Assembly: GCA_029968055.1 (NCBI GenBank)
Contig: JASCNX010000007.1
Coordinates: forward strand, 180,001-244,000
DNA length: 64,000 bases
Direction: 5' to 3'
Origin: Xenophilus aerolatus
Lineage (GTDB): Bacteria > Pseudomonadota > Gammaproteobacteria > Burkholderiales > Burkholderiaceae_C
Shown: piece after piece, positions 1 through 7,672 of the stretch
Layout of the letters: every line of letters begins with the position of its first letter
Numbering within the stretch: the stretch's first letter is position 1
Translations under genes and position numbers: made by a program
The notes under the pieces: model-generated
Told to the model about the DNA's origin: nothing
Databases searched by the model: none
The model's input: only the letters and a program-made list of their open reading frames with translations

Positions 1-1
1 G

Positions 2-1222
2 AAGGACGAGCAGCTCGCGCAGGAGGCGGTCATCAACGCGAAAGCCGACAAGCTGCTGGCGCAGGAGGAGGTCTGGGTGCGCAAGGGTGTCGAGGCGCGC
101 CGCACGCGCAGCCAGAGCCGCATCGGCCGGCTGGACAACCTGCGGCAGCGCCGTGCGAGCCGGCGCGAGACCCTGGGCAGCGTCAAGATGGACGTTGCCA
201 GCGGCCTGCCCAGCGGCAAGATCGTGGCGGAACTCACGGAAGTGAACAAGTCATACGGCGGCCGGCCGATCGTGCGCGATTTCAGCGCCACGATCCTGCG
301 CGGCGACAAGGTCGGGCTCATCGGCCCCAACGGTGCCGGCAAGACGACGCTGCTCAAGCTCATCCTGGGCGAGCTGGCGCCCGACAGTGGCAAGGTGCGC
401 CGCGGCGCGAACCTCGAGGTGGCCTACTTCGACCAGATGCGCGAGGCGCTGGACCTCGACGCACCGCTGGAGGACTTCATCAGCCCCGGCAGCGAATGGA
501 TCGAGATCGGCAACCAGCGCAAGCACGTCAAGAGCTACCTGTCCGATTTCCTGTTCTCGCCCGCACGTGCCGCCTCGCCCGTGCGTTCGCTCAGCGGCGG
601 CGAGCGCAACCGCCTGCTGCTGGCGCGGCTGTTCGCCCGCCCTGCCAACGTGCTCGTGCTCGACGAGCCGACCAACGACCTGGACATCGACACACTGGAA
701 CTGCTCGAAGACCTGCTGCAGAGCTACGAGGGCACCGTCTTCCTGGTGAGCCACGACCGCACCTTCCTCGACAACGTCGTGACCAGCACCATCGCGTTCG
801 AGGGCGAAGGCCGCTGGCGCGAGTACGAAGGCAGCGTGCAGGACTGGCTGATCCAATCGCGCCGAGCGCGCGAGATCGCGCAAGCGGCCGAGGCGCGCCA
901 GGCAGCCGTGGCCCCCAATGCGCGATCTGCACTCGCTTCTGCACCCGCCCCCGTCCAGGAACCGGCCCCGCTCGCCGTTGCCTCGACGGGCGCCCGCAAG
1001 AAGCTCAGCTACAAGGAACAGCGCGAACTCGACGGCCTGCCCGAGCGCATCGCCGCCCTCGAAGCCGAGCAGAAGACCATCAACACCGCGCTGGCCCAAG
1101 GCGGCGGCGCCCTCTATGGCACCGACCCGGCGCGCGCCGCGCAGCTCGCCGCCCGCCACACGCAGATCGAAGACGAACTGCTGACTGCCCTGGAGCGTTG
1201 GGAAACACTCGGCGCTGCCTGA
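2..1222 (+). CDS. uup: ABC-F family ATPase, Uup-like (5' end outside the window)
   Basis: Cytosolic ABC-F protein; the frame is open from the left edge, so the N-terminal ATPase cassette is missing here. What remains is the linker arm (EVWVRKGVEARRTR, typical of Uup), the second ATPase cassette and the C-terminal tail. Visible motifs are Walker A GPNGAGKTTLLKL near base 330, the ABC signature SGGERNRLLLARL near 590, Walker B VLVLDEPTNDLDIDTLE near 650 and the H-loop SHDRTFLDNVV near 750. The last ~75 residues (KLSYKEQRELDGLPERI onward) match the Uup C-terminal coiled coil, which binds DNA in E. coli. Family role: an ATPase linked to ribosome function and to precise excision of transposons. 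No transmembrane segment is seen, so this is not a transporter. Confidence 0.9.
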   Translation, partial: KDEQLAQEAVINAKADKLLAQEEVWVRKGVEARRTRSQSRIGRLDNLRQRRASRRETLGSVKMDVASGLPSGKIVAELTEVNKSYGGRPIVRDFSATILRGDKVGLIGPNGAGKTTLLKLILGELAPDSGKVRRGANLEVAYFDQMREALDLDAPLEDFISPGSEWIEIGNQRKHVKSYLSDFLFSPARAASPVRSLSGGERNRLLLARLFARPANVLVLDEPTNDLDIDTLELLEDLLQSYEGTVFLVSHDRTFLDNVVTSTIAFEGEGRWREYEGSVQDWLIQSRRAREIAQAAEARQAAVAPNARSALASAPAPVQEPAPLAVASTGARKKLSYKEQRELDGLPERIAALEAEQKTINTALAQGGGALYGTDPARAAQLAARHTQIEDELLTALERWETLGAA

Positions 1223-1340
1223 GCCCGCGCCGGGCCTCCACGACGCGGCGGCGGCTGCATCCCGCGCGCCCGGTTGTCCGACACGGGGAGCCCGCCGCGC
1301 TTGCTATACCCGGGGTCCCTTCCACCCCCCACCTTCCGCC

Positions 1341-3062
1341 ATGCCCCCTCGACTGCGCGCCGCCGGGCGCTGGCTGCCCACCACCCTGCGCGCCAGCGCC
1401 AGCCTGCTGATCGCCCTGGCCATGTCGGCCTGCGCGGAATTGCCCAAGAATGTCGATCGGCCCGAATCGGTGGCCCTCGCCTCGCCGGCGGGCACGGCGC
1501 TGGGCGACCTGGTCGCGGCGCGGCGGGGCAATGCAGCCGCCCCCTCCGGCTTCTCGCTGCTCGACGGGCCCCAGGCGGCCTACGGCGCGCGGCTGGCTCT
1601 GGCCGACAGCGCGCAGAAGACGCTGGACCTTCAGTACTACGCCATCCATGCCGACGCCAGCACGGGCCGCCTCATGCGCAGCGTGCGCGAGGCGGCGGCA
1701 CGCGGCGTGCGCGTGCGCATCCTGGTCGACGACTTCCACAGCACCGGCCGCAACGCCCTGGTGCTGGGCCTGGCCTACGAGCCCAACATCCAGGTGCGCC
1801 TCTTCAACCCGCTGGCCGGCGCGCGCTCCTCCTCCCTGGGGCGCATCGTGAACTCGCTCGGCGACGCCAAGCGCATCCAGCAGCGCATGCACAACAAGCT
1901 CTTCATCGCGGACAACGCGATGGGCATCACTGGCGGGCGCAACCTGGGCGACGCCTACTTCGGCCATGGCGACGCGGGCAACTTCGTCGACCTCGACGTG
2001 ATCGCCGCCGGCCCGGTGGTGCGCGAGATGTCCAAGAGCTTCGACAGCTACTGGAACAACGAGCGCGCCTACCCGGTGCAGTCGCTCGTCAGCCGCGAGG
2101 AGCTCGACAAGATCCGCGACAAGGCGCGCGCCGAGCAAGACAAGGGCAAGGACTCGTCCGACGCGCCCAAGCCACCCGACGGCGAGCCGCGCCCCTCGGG
2201 CAGCGCCTACGAGGGCGACGCCGCCAAGACCCAGGCCGACGCCCGGCGCCGCTCTCGCGTGTGGGACCAGAAAGCGCTGGACCTGAAGGCCCTGCCCTTC
2301 GTCTGGGCGCCGGCCACCCTGATCGCCGACGGTCCGGCCAAGATCGCTGCCGACGCGCAGGCCGCTGCCGGGCCCGCACCCAGCGCGCCGCGGCCTCCCA
2401 ACGGCGAGCTGCCCATCGGCGAGACCGTGGTGGAAGGTCTGCTGCAATTCATCGGCCAGGCCCGGCGCGACCTGCTGATCATCTCGCCGTACTTCGTGCC
2501 CGGCCCGGAGATCAAGAAGGCCTTTGCCGACGCGCGTGCCCGCGGCGTGCGCATCCGCGTGCTGACCAATTCGCTGGCCTCCAACGACGCGCCGATCGCC
2601 CATGTGGGCTACGCGCGCCACCGCGAAGAGATGCTGGGCATGGGCCTCGAGCTGTACGAGATGCGCAGCGAACAGGCCACGGTCGGCAGCGCGCTGGGCA
2701 CCTCGGGCGCCGGCGTCACCGGCGAATCGCGCGCCATGCTCCATTCCAAGGTGCTGGTGCTCGACGGCCGGCTGCTGGTGGTGGGCTCGATGAACCTGGA
2801 CCTGCGCTCGCAGGAGCAGAACACCGAGATCGCGCTGCTCATCCGCAGCACCGCGCTGTCGAAGGAGGCGACCGATCTCATCGAGACCAGCCTGCGCGAG
2901 GGCGCCTGGCACGTCGAGAAGAATCCCGACGGTGCCGGGCTGGTCTGGCGTGCGCCCCAGGGCAGCGGCCTGAAGGACGCGCGCAGCGAGCCCGACGCGA
3001 GCGTGGGCCTGCGGATGCTGCTCAAGGTCATCGGGCCGCTGGCACCCGACTCGATGCTCTGA
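1341..3062 (+). CDS. Phospholipase D family lipoprotein (cardiolipin synthase C-like)
   Basis: A 573-residue PLD-superfamily protein with the two HKD motifs needed for a phosphatidyl-enzyme mechanism: HNKLFIAD near residue 184 and HSKVLVLDG near residue 468, each followed by a GG/GS-N-D-R stretch. The N-terminus is hydrophobic and ends in a lipobox-like MSAC (Cys31), so it is probably an envelope-anchored lipoprotein. Domain order and length fit the YmdC/ClsC group, which makes cardiolipin or transfers phosphatidyl groups. A charged, lysine- and proline-rich insertion (about residues 250-330) lies between the two halves. The ATG at 1341 starts the signal peptide. A TGCTATACC stretch near 1300 may be a -10 element. 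ClsC is the likeliest function, but a nuclease or another PLD enzyme cannot be excluded. Confidence 0.85.
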   Translation: MPPRLRAAGRWLPTTLRASASLLIALAMSACAELPKNVDRPESVALASPAGTALGDLVAARRGNAAAPSGFSLLDGPQAAYGARLALADSAQKTLDLQYYAIHADASTGRLMRSVREAAARGVRVRILVDDFHSTGRNALVLGLAYEPNIQVRLFNPLAGARSSSLGRIVNSLGDAKRIQQRMHNKLFIADNAMGITGGRNLGDAYFGHGDAGNFVDLDVIAAGPVVREMSKSFDSYWNNERAYPVQSLVSREELDKIRDKARAEQDKGKDSSDAPKPPDGEPRPSGSAYEGDAAKTQADARRRSRVWDQKALDLKALPFVWAPATLIADGPAKIAADAQAAAGPAPSAPRPPNGELPIGETVVEGLLQFIGQARRDLLIISPYFVPGPEIKKAFADARARGVRIRVLTNSLASNDAPIAHVGYARHREEMLGMGLELYEMRSEQATVGSALGTSGAGVTGESRAMLHSKVLVLDGRLLVVGSMNLDLRSQEQNTEIALLIRSTALSKEATDLIETSLREGAWHVEKNPDGAGLVWRAPQGSGLKDARSEPDASVGLRMLLKVIGPLAPDSML

Positions 3063-3128
3063 CGACGGCTGCCTCTTGTCCCGTAGCGTGCCCGAGGCGC
3101 GCGCCATGGACAACTTCGGCGCTGAGAA

Positions 3129-5462
3129 TCAGGCCGTGGGCGCGGCCCGCGCTGGCGACGGCAGCGCGCGTTCCACCGCCCACCACGCCGGCAGCAGTGC
3201 CTGCACCGCCGGGTCGCGGAAGCGGTCGTCGAGTAGGAACAGCGCGCCGCGGTCGGTCTCGGTGCGGATGACCCGGCCCGCCGCCTGGGCCACCTTCTGC
3301 AGGCCCGGATAGAGGTATGTGTAGTCGTAGCCAGCGCCGAAGCGCGCATCCATGCGCTGGCGCACCTGCTCGTTGAAGGCGTCGTGCGGCGGCAGCCCCA
3401 GCCCCGCGATGAACACGCCCACCAGGCGGTCGCCCGGCAAGTCCACGCCTTCACCGAAAGCGCCGCCGAGCACCGCCACGCCCACGCCCTGTCCCCCCGG
3501 CGCGAAGCGGTCGATGAAGGCACGGCGCGCGCCCGCGTCCATGGCCGGCGTCTGTGTCCACACCGGAAGGCCCGGTTGCGCGCGCGCCAGGGCTGCCGAG
3601 AAGGCGCCAACGTACTGCAGGCTGCCCAGGAAGACGAGGTAGTTGCCGGGCTGTTCGCGGCAGCGTTCGGCCACCGCGTGCACCAGCCGCGGCAGGGCGC
3701 GCGCCCGATGGCGCGCGCGGCCCGACAGGCCTTCGGGGATATGCAGCTCGAGCTGCTCGGGGCCGAAGGGCGAGGGAACGTCCAGCGTCGCGGTGCGTCC
3801 CGGCAGGCCCAGCGTGTCGCGGTAGAAGTCGAAGGGCGCGAAAGTGGCGGAGAAGGCAACGCCTGCATGCGCCGCGGCCCAGCGGCCGCGCAGCGGGGTG
3901 GCAGGCACCAGGTTGCGCACGGCCAGGCAGCCGTCGTCGGCATCGCCGGCCACTTCCAGCAGGAAGTCGCGGTCGAAGTCCTCGATCAGGCGGTCCAGCT
4001 GCAGCAGTTCGAAGAAGCTCGCGTGCAGCGGCCCCTCGGCGGTGGTCGGGTCCTGGGCGAGGTGCTCGGTCAGCGCCACCACCGCCTGGCGCACGGCCTG
4101 CATGAGCCCCTCGGGCACGCGGGTGCGGAAGCGACTGGCCGCATCGTCGGCGCGGGTAGCGCGCCCGGCGAGCGCCCACTCGCGCTGCACGACGCGCAGC
4201 GCCCCGGCCACCGCGCGCGGGGCCATCGCCACCGCCCGCCCCAAGGCCGCGCCGTCGAGCCCGCCGGAGTACATCGCCCGCCCACGCTCGAGCAGGTTGT
4301 GCGCCTCGTCGACCAGCAGCGCGACGCGCCATTCCTCGTCCTGCGCCAGTGCGAAGAGCAGCGCGTGCGGGTCGAACCAGTGGTTGTAGTCGGCCACCAC
4401 CACGTCGGCCCAGCGCACCATCTCCTGCGACAGGTAGTAGGGGCAGACCTGCGTGTCGGCCGCGACGCGGGCCAGCGCCGGCGCATCGAGCCAGCCGGCC
4501 TCGGCCGCGGCGGCGCGCGCCGCCGGCAGCCGGTCGAAGAAGCCCCTGGCGAGCGGGCAGGCATCGCCATGGCAGGCGCGCCCCGGGTGCACGCAGGCGC
4601 GCTCGCGCGATTCGAGGGCCAGCACGCGCAGCGCCGGCGCGCCGGGGCGCAGGCGTTCCAGCGCCTCCAGGGCGACGGTGCGGCCCGGCGTCTTGGCGGT
4701 GAGGTAGAAGACCTTGTCCAGGCGCGCGCCCGGTCGGGCCTTGAGTGCGGGAAAGAGCGCCGCCAGCGTCTTGCCGATGCCCGTGGGCGCTTGTGCCAGC
4801 AGTGGCCGGCCGTCGCGCACGGCCTGGTACACGCCGGCCGCGAACCGGCGCTGCCCGTCGCGAAAGCGCGCCAGGGGGAAGGCGAGCAGTCCGAGCGCGT
4901 CGTCCAATGCCCGCCGTCGCTGGCGCTCCTGCCGCGCCCACTCGGCATAGCGGCGGCACAGCGCATCGGCATGGGCCTGGAGTTCGGCAGCACCGAAGCG
5001 GGCTTCGACCGGCGTCTCCTCGTCGCTGTCGAGTTCGAGGTAGACCAGCGCGATCTCCAGCGCATCGAGGCCGCGCTCGGCGCACAGCATGGCACCATAG
5101 ACCTTGGCCTGCGCCCAGTGCAAGGCGCGCTGGTTCGCACGCACGCGTGCGACCGGCCCACGGTGCGTCTTGATCTCTTCGAGGCGGCCAGCCTCGGCGT
5201 CGAAGCCGTCGGCCCGCCCTCGCAGGAGCAGTCCCTGGCACGCCAGCCGCAGACCGATCTCGCTTTCGTAAGCTGCGCCGCGCCGCGCCTGCACGCGCCG
5301 GTGGCCCTCGGCGCCTTCGAGCCCCGTCGGCGCGGGCGTGAAGCGCAGGTCCAGGTCGCCCGCCCGCGCCGCGAACGCGCACAGGGCGCGCACGGAGACG
5401 GGCAGCGGCGCTAGGGGCGCCACATGGGCCGGGATGGAGTCGGTCACCGCGCGACTGTACAT
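3129..5462 (-). CDS. DinG/XPD-like ATP-dependent DNA helicase with N-terminal nuclease-like domain
   Basis: A 777-residue superfamily 2 helicase. Walker A is APTGIGKT (residues 225-232) and the DEAH box is VDEAHNL (384-390). Four cysteines, C290, C297, C302 and C340, are spaced like the iron-sulfur ligands of XPD/DinG. Residues 60-130 carry a PD-(D/E)XK-like pattern (RGRADGFD with D85, then LEEIKT with E96 and K98), as in Cas4-type nucleases fused to some bacterial helicases. Role inferred: unwinding and possibly nicking of damaged or branched DNA. Start choice is uncertain: ATG 5462 has AGGAG 13 nt upstream, whereas GTG 5447 lies further in. A LexA-like box overlaps the start, which suggests SOS control. 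The gene is divergent from the racemase-like gene. Confidence 0.88.
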   Translation of the reverse strand: MYSRAVTDSIPAHVAPLAPLPVSVRALCAFAARAGDLDLRFTPAPTGLEGAEGHRRVQARRGAAYESEIGLRLACQGLLLRGRADGFDAEAGRLEEIKTHRGPVARVRANQRALHWAQAKVYGAMLCAERGLDALEIALVYLELDSDEETPVEARFGAAELQAHADALCRRYAEWARQERQRRRALDDALGLLAFPLARFRDGQRRFAAGVYQAVRDGRPLLAQAPTGIGKTLAALFPALKARPGARLDKVFYLTAKTPGRTVALEALERLRPGAPALRVLALESRERACVHPGRACHGDACPLARGFFDRLPAARAAAAEAGWLDAPALARVAADTQVCPYYLSQEMVRWADVVVADYNHWFDPHALLFALAQDEEWRVALLVDEAHNLLERGRAMYSGGLDGAALGRAVAMAPRAVAGALRVVQREWALAGRATRADDAASRFRTRVPEGLMQAVRQAVVALTEHLAQDPTTAEGPLHASFFELLQLDRLIEDFDRDFLLEVAGDADDGCLAVRNLVPATPLRGRWAAAHAGVAFSATFAPFDFYRDTLGLPGRTATLDVPSPFGPEQLELHIPEGLSGRARHRARALPRLVHAVAERCREQPGNYLVFLGSLQYVGAFSAALARAQPGLPVWTQTPAMDAGARRAFIDRFAPGGQGVGVAVLGGAFGEGVDLPGDRLVGVFIAGLGLPPHDAFNEQVRQRMDARFGAGYDYTYLYPGLQKVAQAAGRVIRTETDRGALFLLDDRFRDPAVQALLPAWWAVERALPSPARAAPTA

Positions 5463-5470
5463 CCGTACAG
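5455..5470 (-). promoter_or_regulatory. LexA-like SOS box at the helicase start
   Basis: The 16-bp sequence CTGTACATCCGTACAG reads CTGT-N8-ACAG, the LexA consensus spacing, with perfect six-base arms. It overlaps the start of the DinG-like helicase, which is the kind of gene LexA controls in other proteobacteria. It also lies in the 80-bp gap before the divergent racemase-like gene. The site is seen; LexA binding is inferred. Confidence 0.55.
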
Positions 5471-5543
5471 GTTAGCTCCTGCAAGTCGTGCGACCACTGC
5501 TGCCGGCCCACAATGGCAGACTGCACCCCGCCCCTACCGGACC

Positions 5544-6209
5544 ATGCCGCACCGCGTCGCCTTCCTCCACACCTCGCCCGTGCACATTGCCACCTTCGAC
5601 CGGCTGATGCAGGCGCTCGCACCGGCCGTGACGGTGACGCACCTGGTCGACGAGGCCCTGCTCGCCGACGCGCAGCGCGTGGGCCTGGACGACGCGCCGC
5701 TCGTGGCTCGTGTGCAGGCGACGATGGCCCGGGCCGCGGAGGGTGGCGCCTCGCTCGTCGTGTGCACCTGCTCCACGCTCGGCGGGCTGGCCGAGCGCGT
5801 GCCGACGGCGGGCCGCTACGTGGCCGCCCGCATCGATCGCGCGATGGCCGACCGCGCGGTGCGGCGCGGGCCGAAGGTGCTGGTCGTCGCCGCGCTGGCG
5901 AGCACCGTCGGCCCGACCGAAGCGCTGATCCGTGAATCGGCCGACGCGCTCGGCGCCCCCGTGTCGCTGCGCACCCGCGTTGTGCCCGATGCGTGGCCCT
6001 TTTTCGAGCGCGGCGACCTGCTCGGCTACGTGGCCGCCGTGGCCCGCGACGTGCGCCAGCAATGCGGCGACGCCGACGTGGTGGTGCTGGCCCAGGCGTC
6101 GATGGCGCCAGCCGCCGCCGCGCTGGGCGACCTGGACGTCGAGGTGCTGGCCAGCCCGGCGCTGGGCGTGCGGGCCGTGGCGGTCCACTTCGGCATCAAG
6201 GTGCCGTGA
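5544..6209 (+). CDS. Aspartate/glutamate racemase-like protein with one conserved Cys motif
   Basis: A 221-residue cytosolic protein of the Asp/Glu/hydantoin racemase fold. The N-terminal half carries VVCTCSTLGG (C74, C76), matching the first catalytic-Cys loop. The equivalent second loop near residue 180 reads VVLAQASMAP and has no cysteine. A two-base racemization needs two thiols, so this enzyme may instead be a decarboxylase, isomerase or hydrolase of the same fold. Start ATG 5544 was chosen because the upstream reading frame is poorly conserved in character and overlaps the divergent promoter region. It is a single gene between the helicase (divergent) and the Bug receptor (convergent). 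The fold is fairly certain, the reaction unknown. Confidence 0.75.
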   Translation: MPHRVAFLHTSPVHIATFDRLMQALAPAVTVTHLVDEALLADAQRVGLDDAPLVARVQATMARAAEGGASLVVCTCSTLGGLAERVPTAGRYVAARIDRAMADRAVRRGPKVLVVAALASTVGPTEALIRESADALGAPVSLRTRVVPDAWPFFERGDLLGYVAAVARDVRQQCGDADVVVLAQASMAPAAAALGDLDVEVLASPALGVRAVAVHFGIKVP

Positions 6210-6214
6210 CGCTG

Positions 6215-6234
6215 GCGGCGCGCTCGAGCGCCGC
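6215..6234 (+). terminator. Possible hairpin after the racemase-like gene
   Basis: GCGGCGC and GCGCCGC form perfect 7-bp arms around the self-complementary GCTCGA, six bases after the stop codon. There is no clear U-run immediately after it, so intrinsic termination is only possible. Confidence 0.35.
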
Positions 6235-6240
6235 TCCTGA

Positions 6241-6296
6241 ATTGATAGCGTCTCGCGCTCGCCCCGCGGGCGCTGGAGGCACTTTTGGCTTGGAAG
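6241..6296. repeat. Intergenic repeat resembling a Comamonadaceae dispersed element
   Basis: The stretch beginning ATTGATAGCG, with an internal imperfect stem (GCGCTCGC/GCGGGCGC) and ending with CACTTTTGGCTTGGAA, lies in the gap between two convergent genes. From memory it resembles a short dispersed repeat common in Acidovorax, Polaromonas and relatives (TTGATAGC, then a stem, then TTTTGGCTTG). Only one copy is seen here, so dispersal cannot be shown from this window. The stem plus T-run could also act as a bidirectional terminator. Confidence 0.45.
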
Positions 6297-6311
6297 CTGC
6301 TGCCGCAGCGA

Positions 6312-7277
6312 TCACTCCGCCTCGATGCCCGCCGCCTTGACGATGCGGCCCCACTTCTGCGACTCGGCGGTCTGGAATTTCGCCATCTCGTCGGGCGTGG
6401 TGGTGAAGACTTCGGTGCCGGTCGGTTCGTAGAAGGCCGCCTTCGCCGACTCGCTTTTCGCCGCCTTCACCAGCAACTCGTTGAGCCTGAGGACCACGGC
6501 AGTCGGCGTCTTCGCCGGCGCATAGGCGGCGAACCAGTAGCCCATCTCGTAGCCCTTCACGCCCGCCTCGGCGATGGTCGGCACATCGGGCGCGAGCGGC
6601 GAGCGCTTCGCGCTCGACATGCCCAGCGCGCGCAGTTTGCCGGCCTTGACCTGCGGCAGGCCGGTCGCGGTGTCGGTGATCATCATGTGGATCTGGCCGC
6701 CCATGAGGTCGGTCACGGCCAGCGTGTTGCTCTTGTACGGCACGTGCAGCAGCTTGATGTCGGCCATCTGCTGCAGCAGCTCGCCGGCCATGCGGCTGGA
6801 CGAACTGCCGCTGCCGAAGCTGTACTTGCCCGGCTCCTTCTTGGCCAGCGCGATGAACTCGGCCACGGTCTTCGCCGGGAAGGTGGGTGCCACCACCATG
6901 ATCTGCCCGCCCTTGCCCAGGCCCGTGATGGGCGCGAAATCCTTCACCGGGTCGTAGGGCAGCTTCTTGTACAGGTGCTCGTTGGCGGCGTGCGTGGTGT
7001 TGGTGGTGACGAGCACCGTGTAGCCGTCGGCCGGCGCCTTGGCGACGAACTGCGAGGCGATGAAGCCGCTGGCACCGGCCTTGTTGTCGATGACCACCGA
7101 CTGCTTCGTCTCGGCGGTGATCGCGTTGCCCAGCGCGCGGGCGATCTGGTCGGTGGCGGTGCCGGCGGCGAAAGGCACGACGAAGGTGATGGGCTTGTCG
7201 GGAAAGCCCTGCGCGCCGGCGGCGAGGGCGGTGAAGGCCAGCGCGGTGGCGGCGGCGAGGCGGGTGATGCGGTGCAT
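6312..7277 (-). CDS. Tripartite tricarboxylate transporter substrate-binding protein (Bug/TctC family)
   Basis: A 321-residue periplasmic solute receptor. It has a cleavable signal peptide (hydrophobic to about residue 22), then FPDKPITFVVPFAAGT, the hallmark opening of Bug proteins, and the conserved DNKAGASGFIAS segment. It lies downstream of the two AtuA-type genes on the same strand, separated by 35 bp, with a GGAGAC Shine-Dalgarno before ATG 7277. No TctA/TctB membrane partners are nearby, which is common for Bug receptors in Burkholderiales. Its ligand is unknown; by context it should bind the substrate of the AtuA-type operon, probably a carboxylate. Confidence 0.9.
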   Translation of the reverse strand: MHRITRLAAATALAFTALAAGAQGFPDKPITFVVPFAAGTATDQIARALGNAITAETKQSVVIDNKAGASGFIASQFVAKAPADGYTVLVTTNTTHAANEHLYKKLPYDPVKDFAPITGLGKGGQIMVVAPTFPAKTVAEFIALAKKEPGKYSFGSGSSSSRMAGELLQQMADIKLLHVPYKSNTLAVTDLMGGQIHMMITDTATGLPQVKAGKLRALGMSSAKRSPLAPDVPTIAEAGVKGYEMGYWFAAYAPAKTPTAVVLRLNELLVKAAKSESAKAAFYEPTGTEVFTTTPDEMAKFQTAESQKWGRIVKAAGIEAE

Positions 7278-7312
7278 GTCTCTTGTCTCCTGGTTTGAAA
7301 AATGGGAACGCG

Positions 7313-7672
7313 TCAGACGGGCCCGGCAAGGTGCCGAACCAGTTCCGGGGGCACTTCGACCTCCAGCGCCAGCAGCAGGTACGACAGCGCCTTGCCGTGC
7401 GTGTCGAGGTTGAGCGCGTCGTTCACGCCACCGTCGAGCACGTCGTCGATGACGAAGTTCATCGCCTGCAGCCTCGGCAGCACGAAGCGCTGCACGCGCG
7501 TCGGCCGGCGGTGCGCGAATTGCGCGGCCACGCGCGCCTCGCTCACCTGCTCGACGAGCAGCGGCCACAGTGCCGGGTGCCAGGCGATGACGCTGATGTT
7601 GGAGCGGTTGCCCTTGTCGCCGGTGCGGCCGTGCGCGATGCGGTCGAGGGGCACGAGCAGTGTCGAACTCAT
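7313..7672 (-). CDS. AtuA C-terminal-like small protein
   Basis: A 119-residue protein matching the small C-terminal domain that follows the AtuA/DUF1446 domain in acyclic terpene utilization proteins. Seen motifs are the opening LDRIAHGRTGDKGNRSNISV and a C-terminal LNLDTHGKALS. Its ATG overlaps the stop of the upstream AtuA-type gene (ATGA), so the two are almost certainly translated together and act as one split protein. In some bacteria the two parts are a single polypeptide. The biochemical activity of the family is not well defined. Confidence 0.85.
   Translation of the reverse strand: MSSTLLVPLDRIAHGRTGDKGNRSNISVIAWHPALWPLLVEQVSEARVAAQFAHRRPTRVQRFVLPRLQAMNFVIDDVLDGGVNDALNLDTHGKALSYLLLALEVEVPPELVRHLAGPV

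Noticed and set aside
1080-3113. 677-codon minus-strand frame opposite the phospholipase D gene
   Set aside because: The plus strand carries intact HKD motifs and a lipobox; the opposite frame shows no motif.
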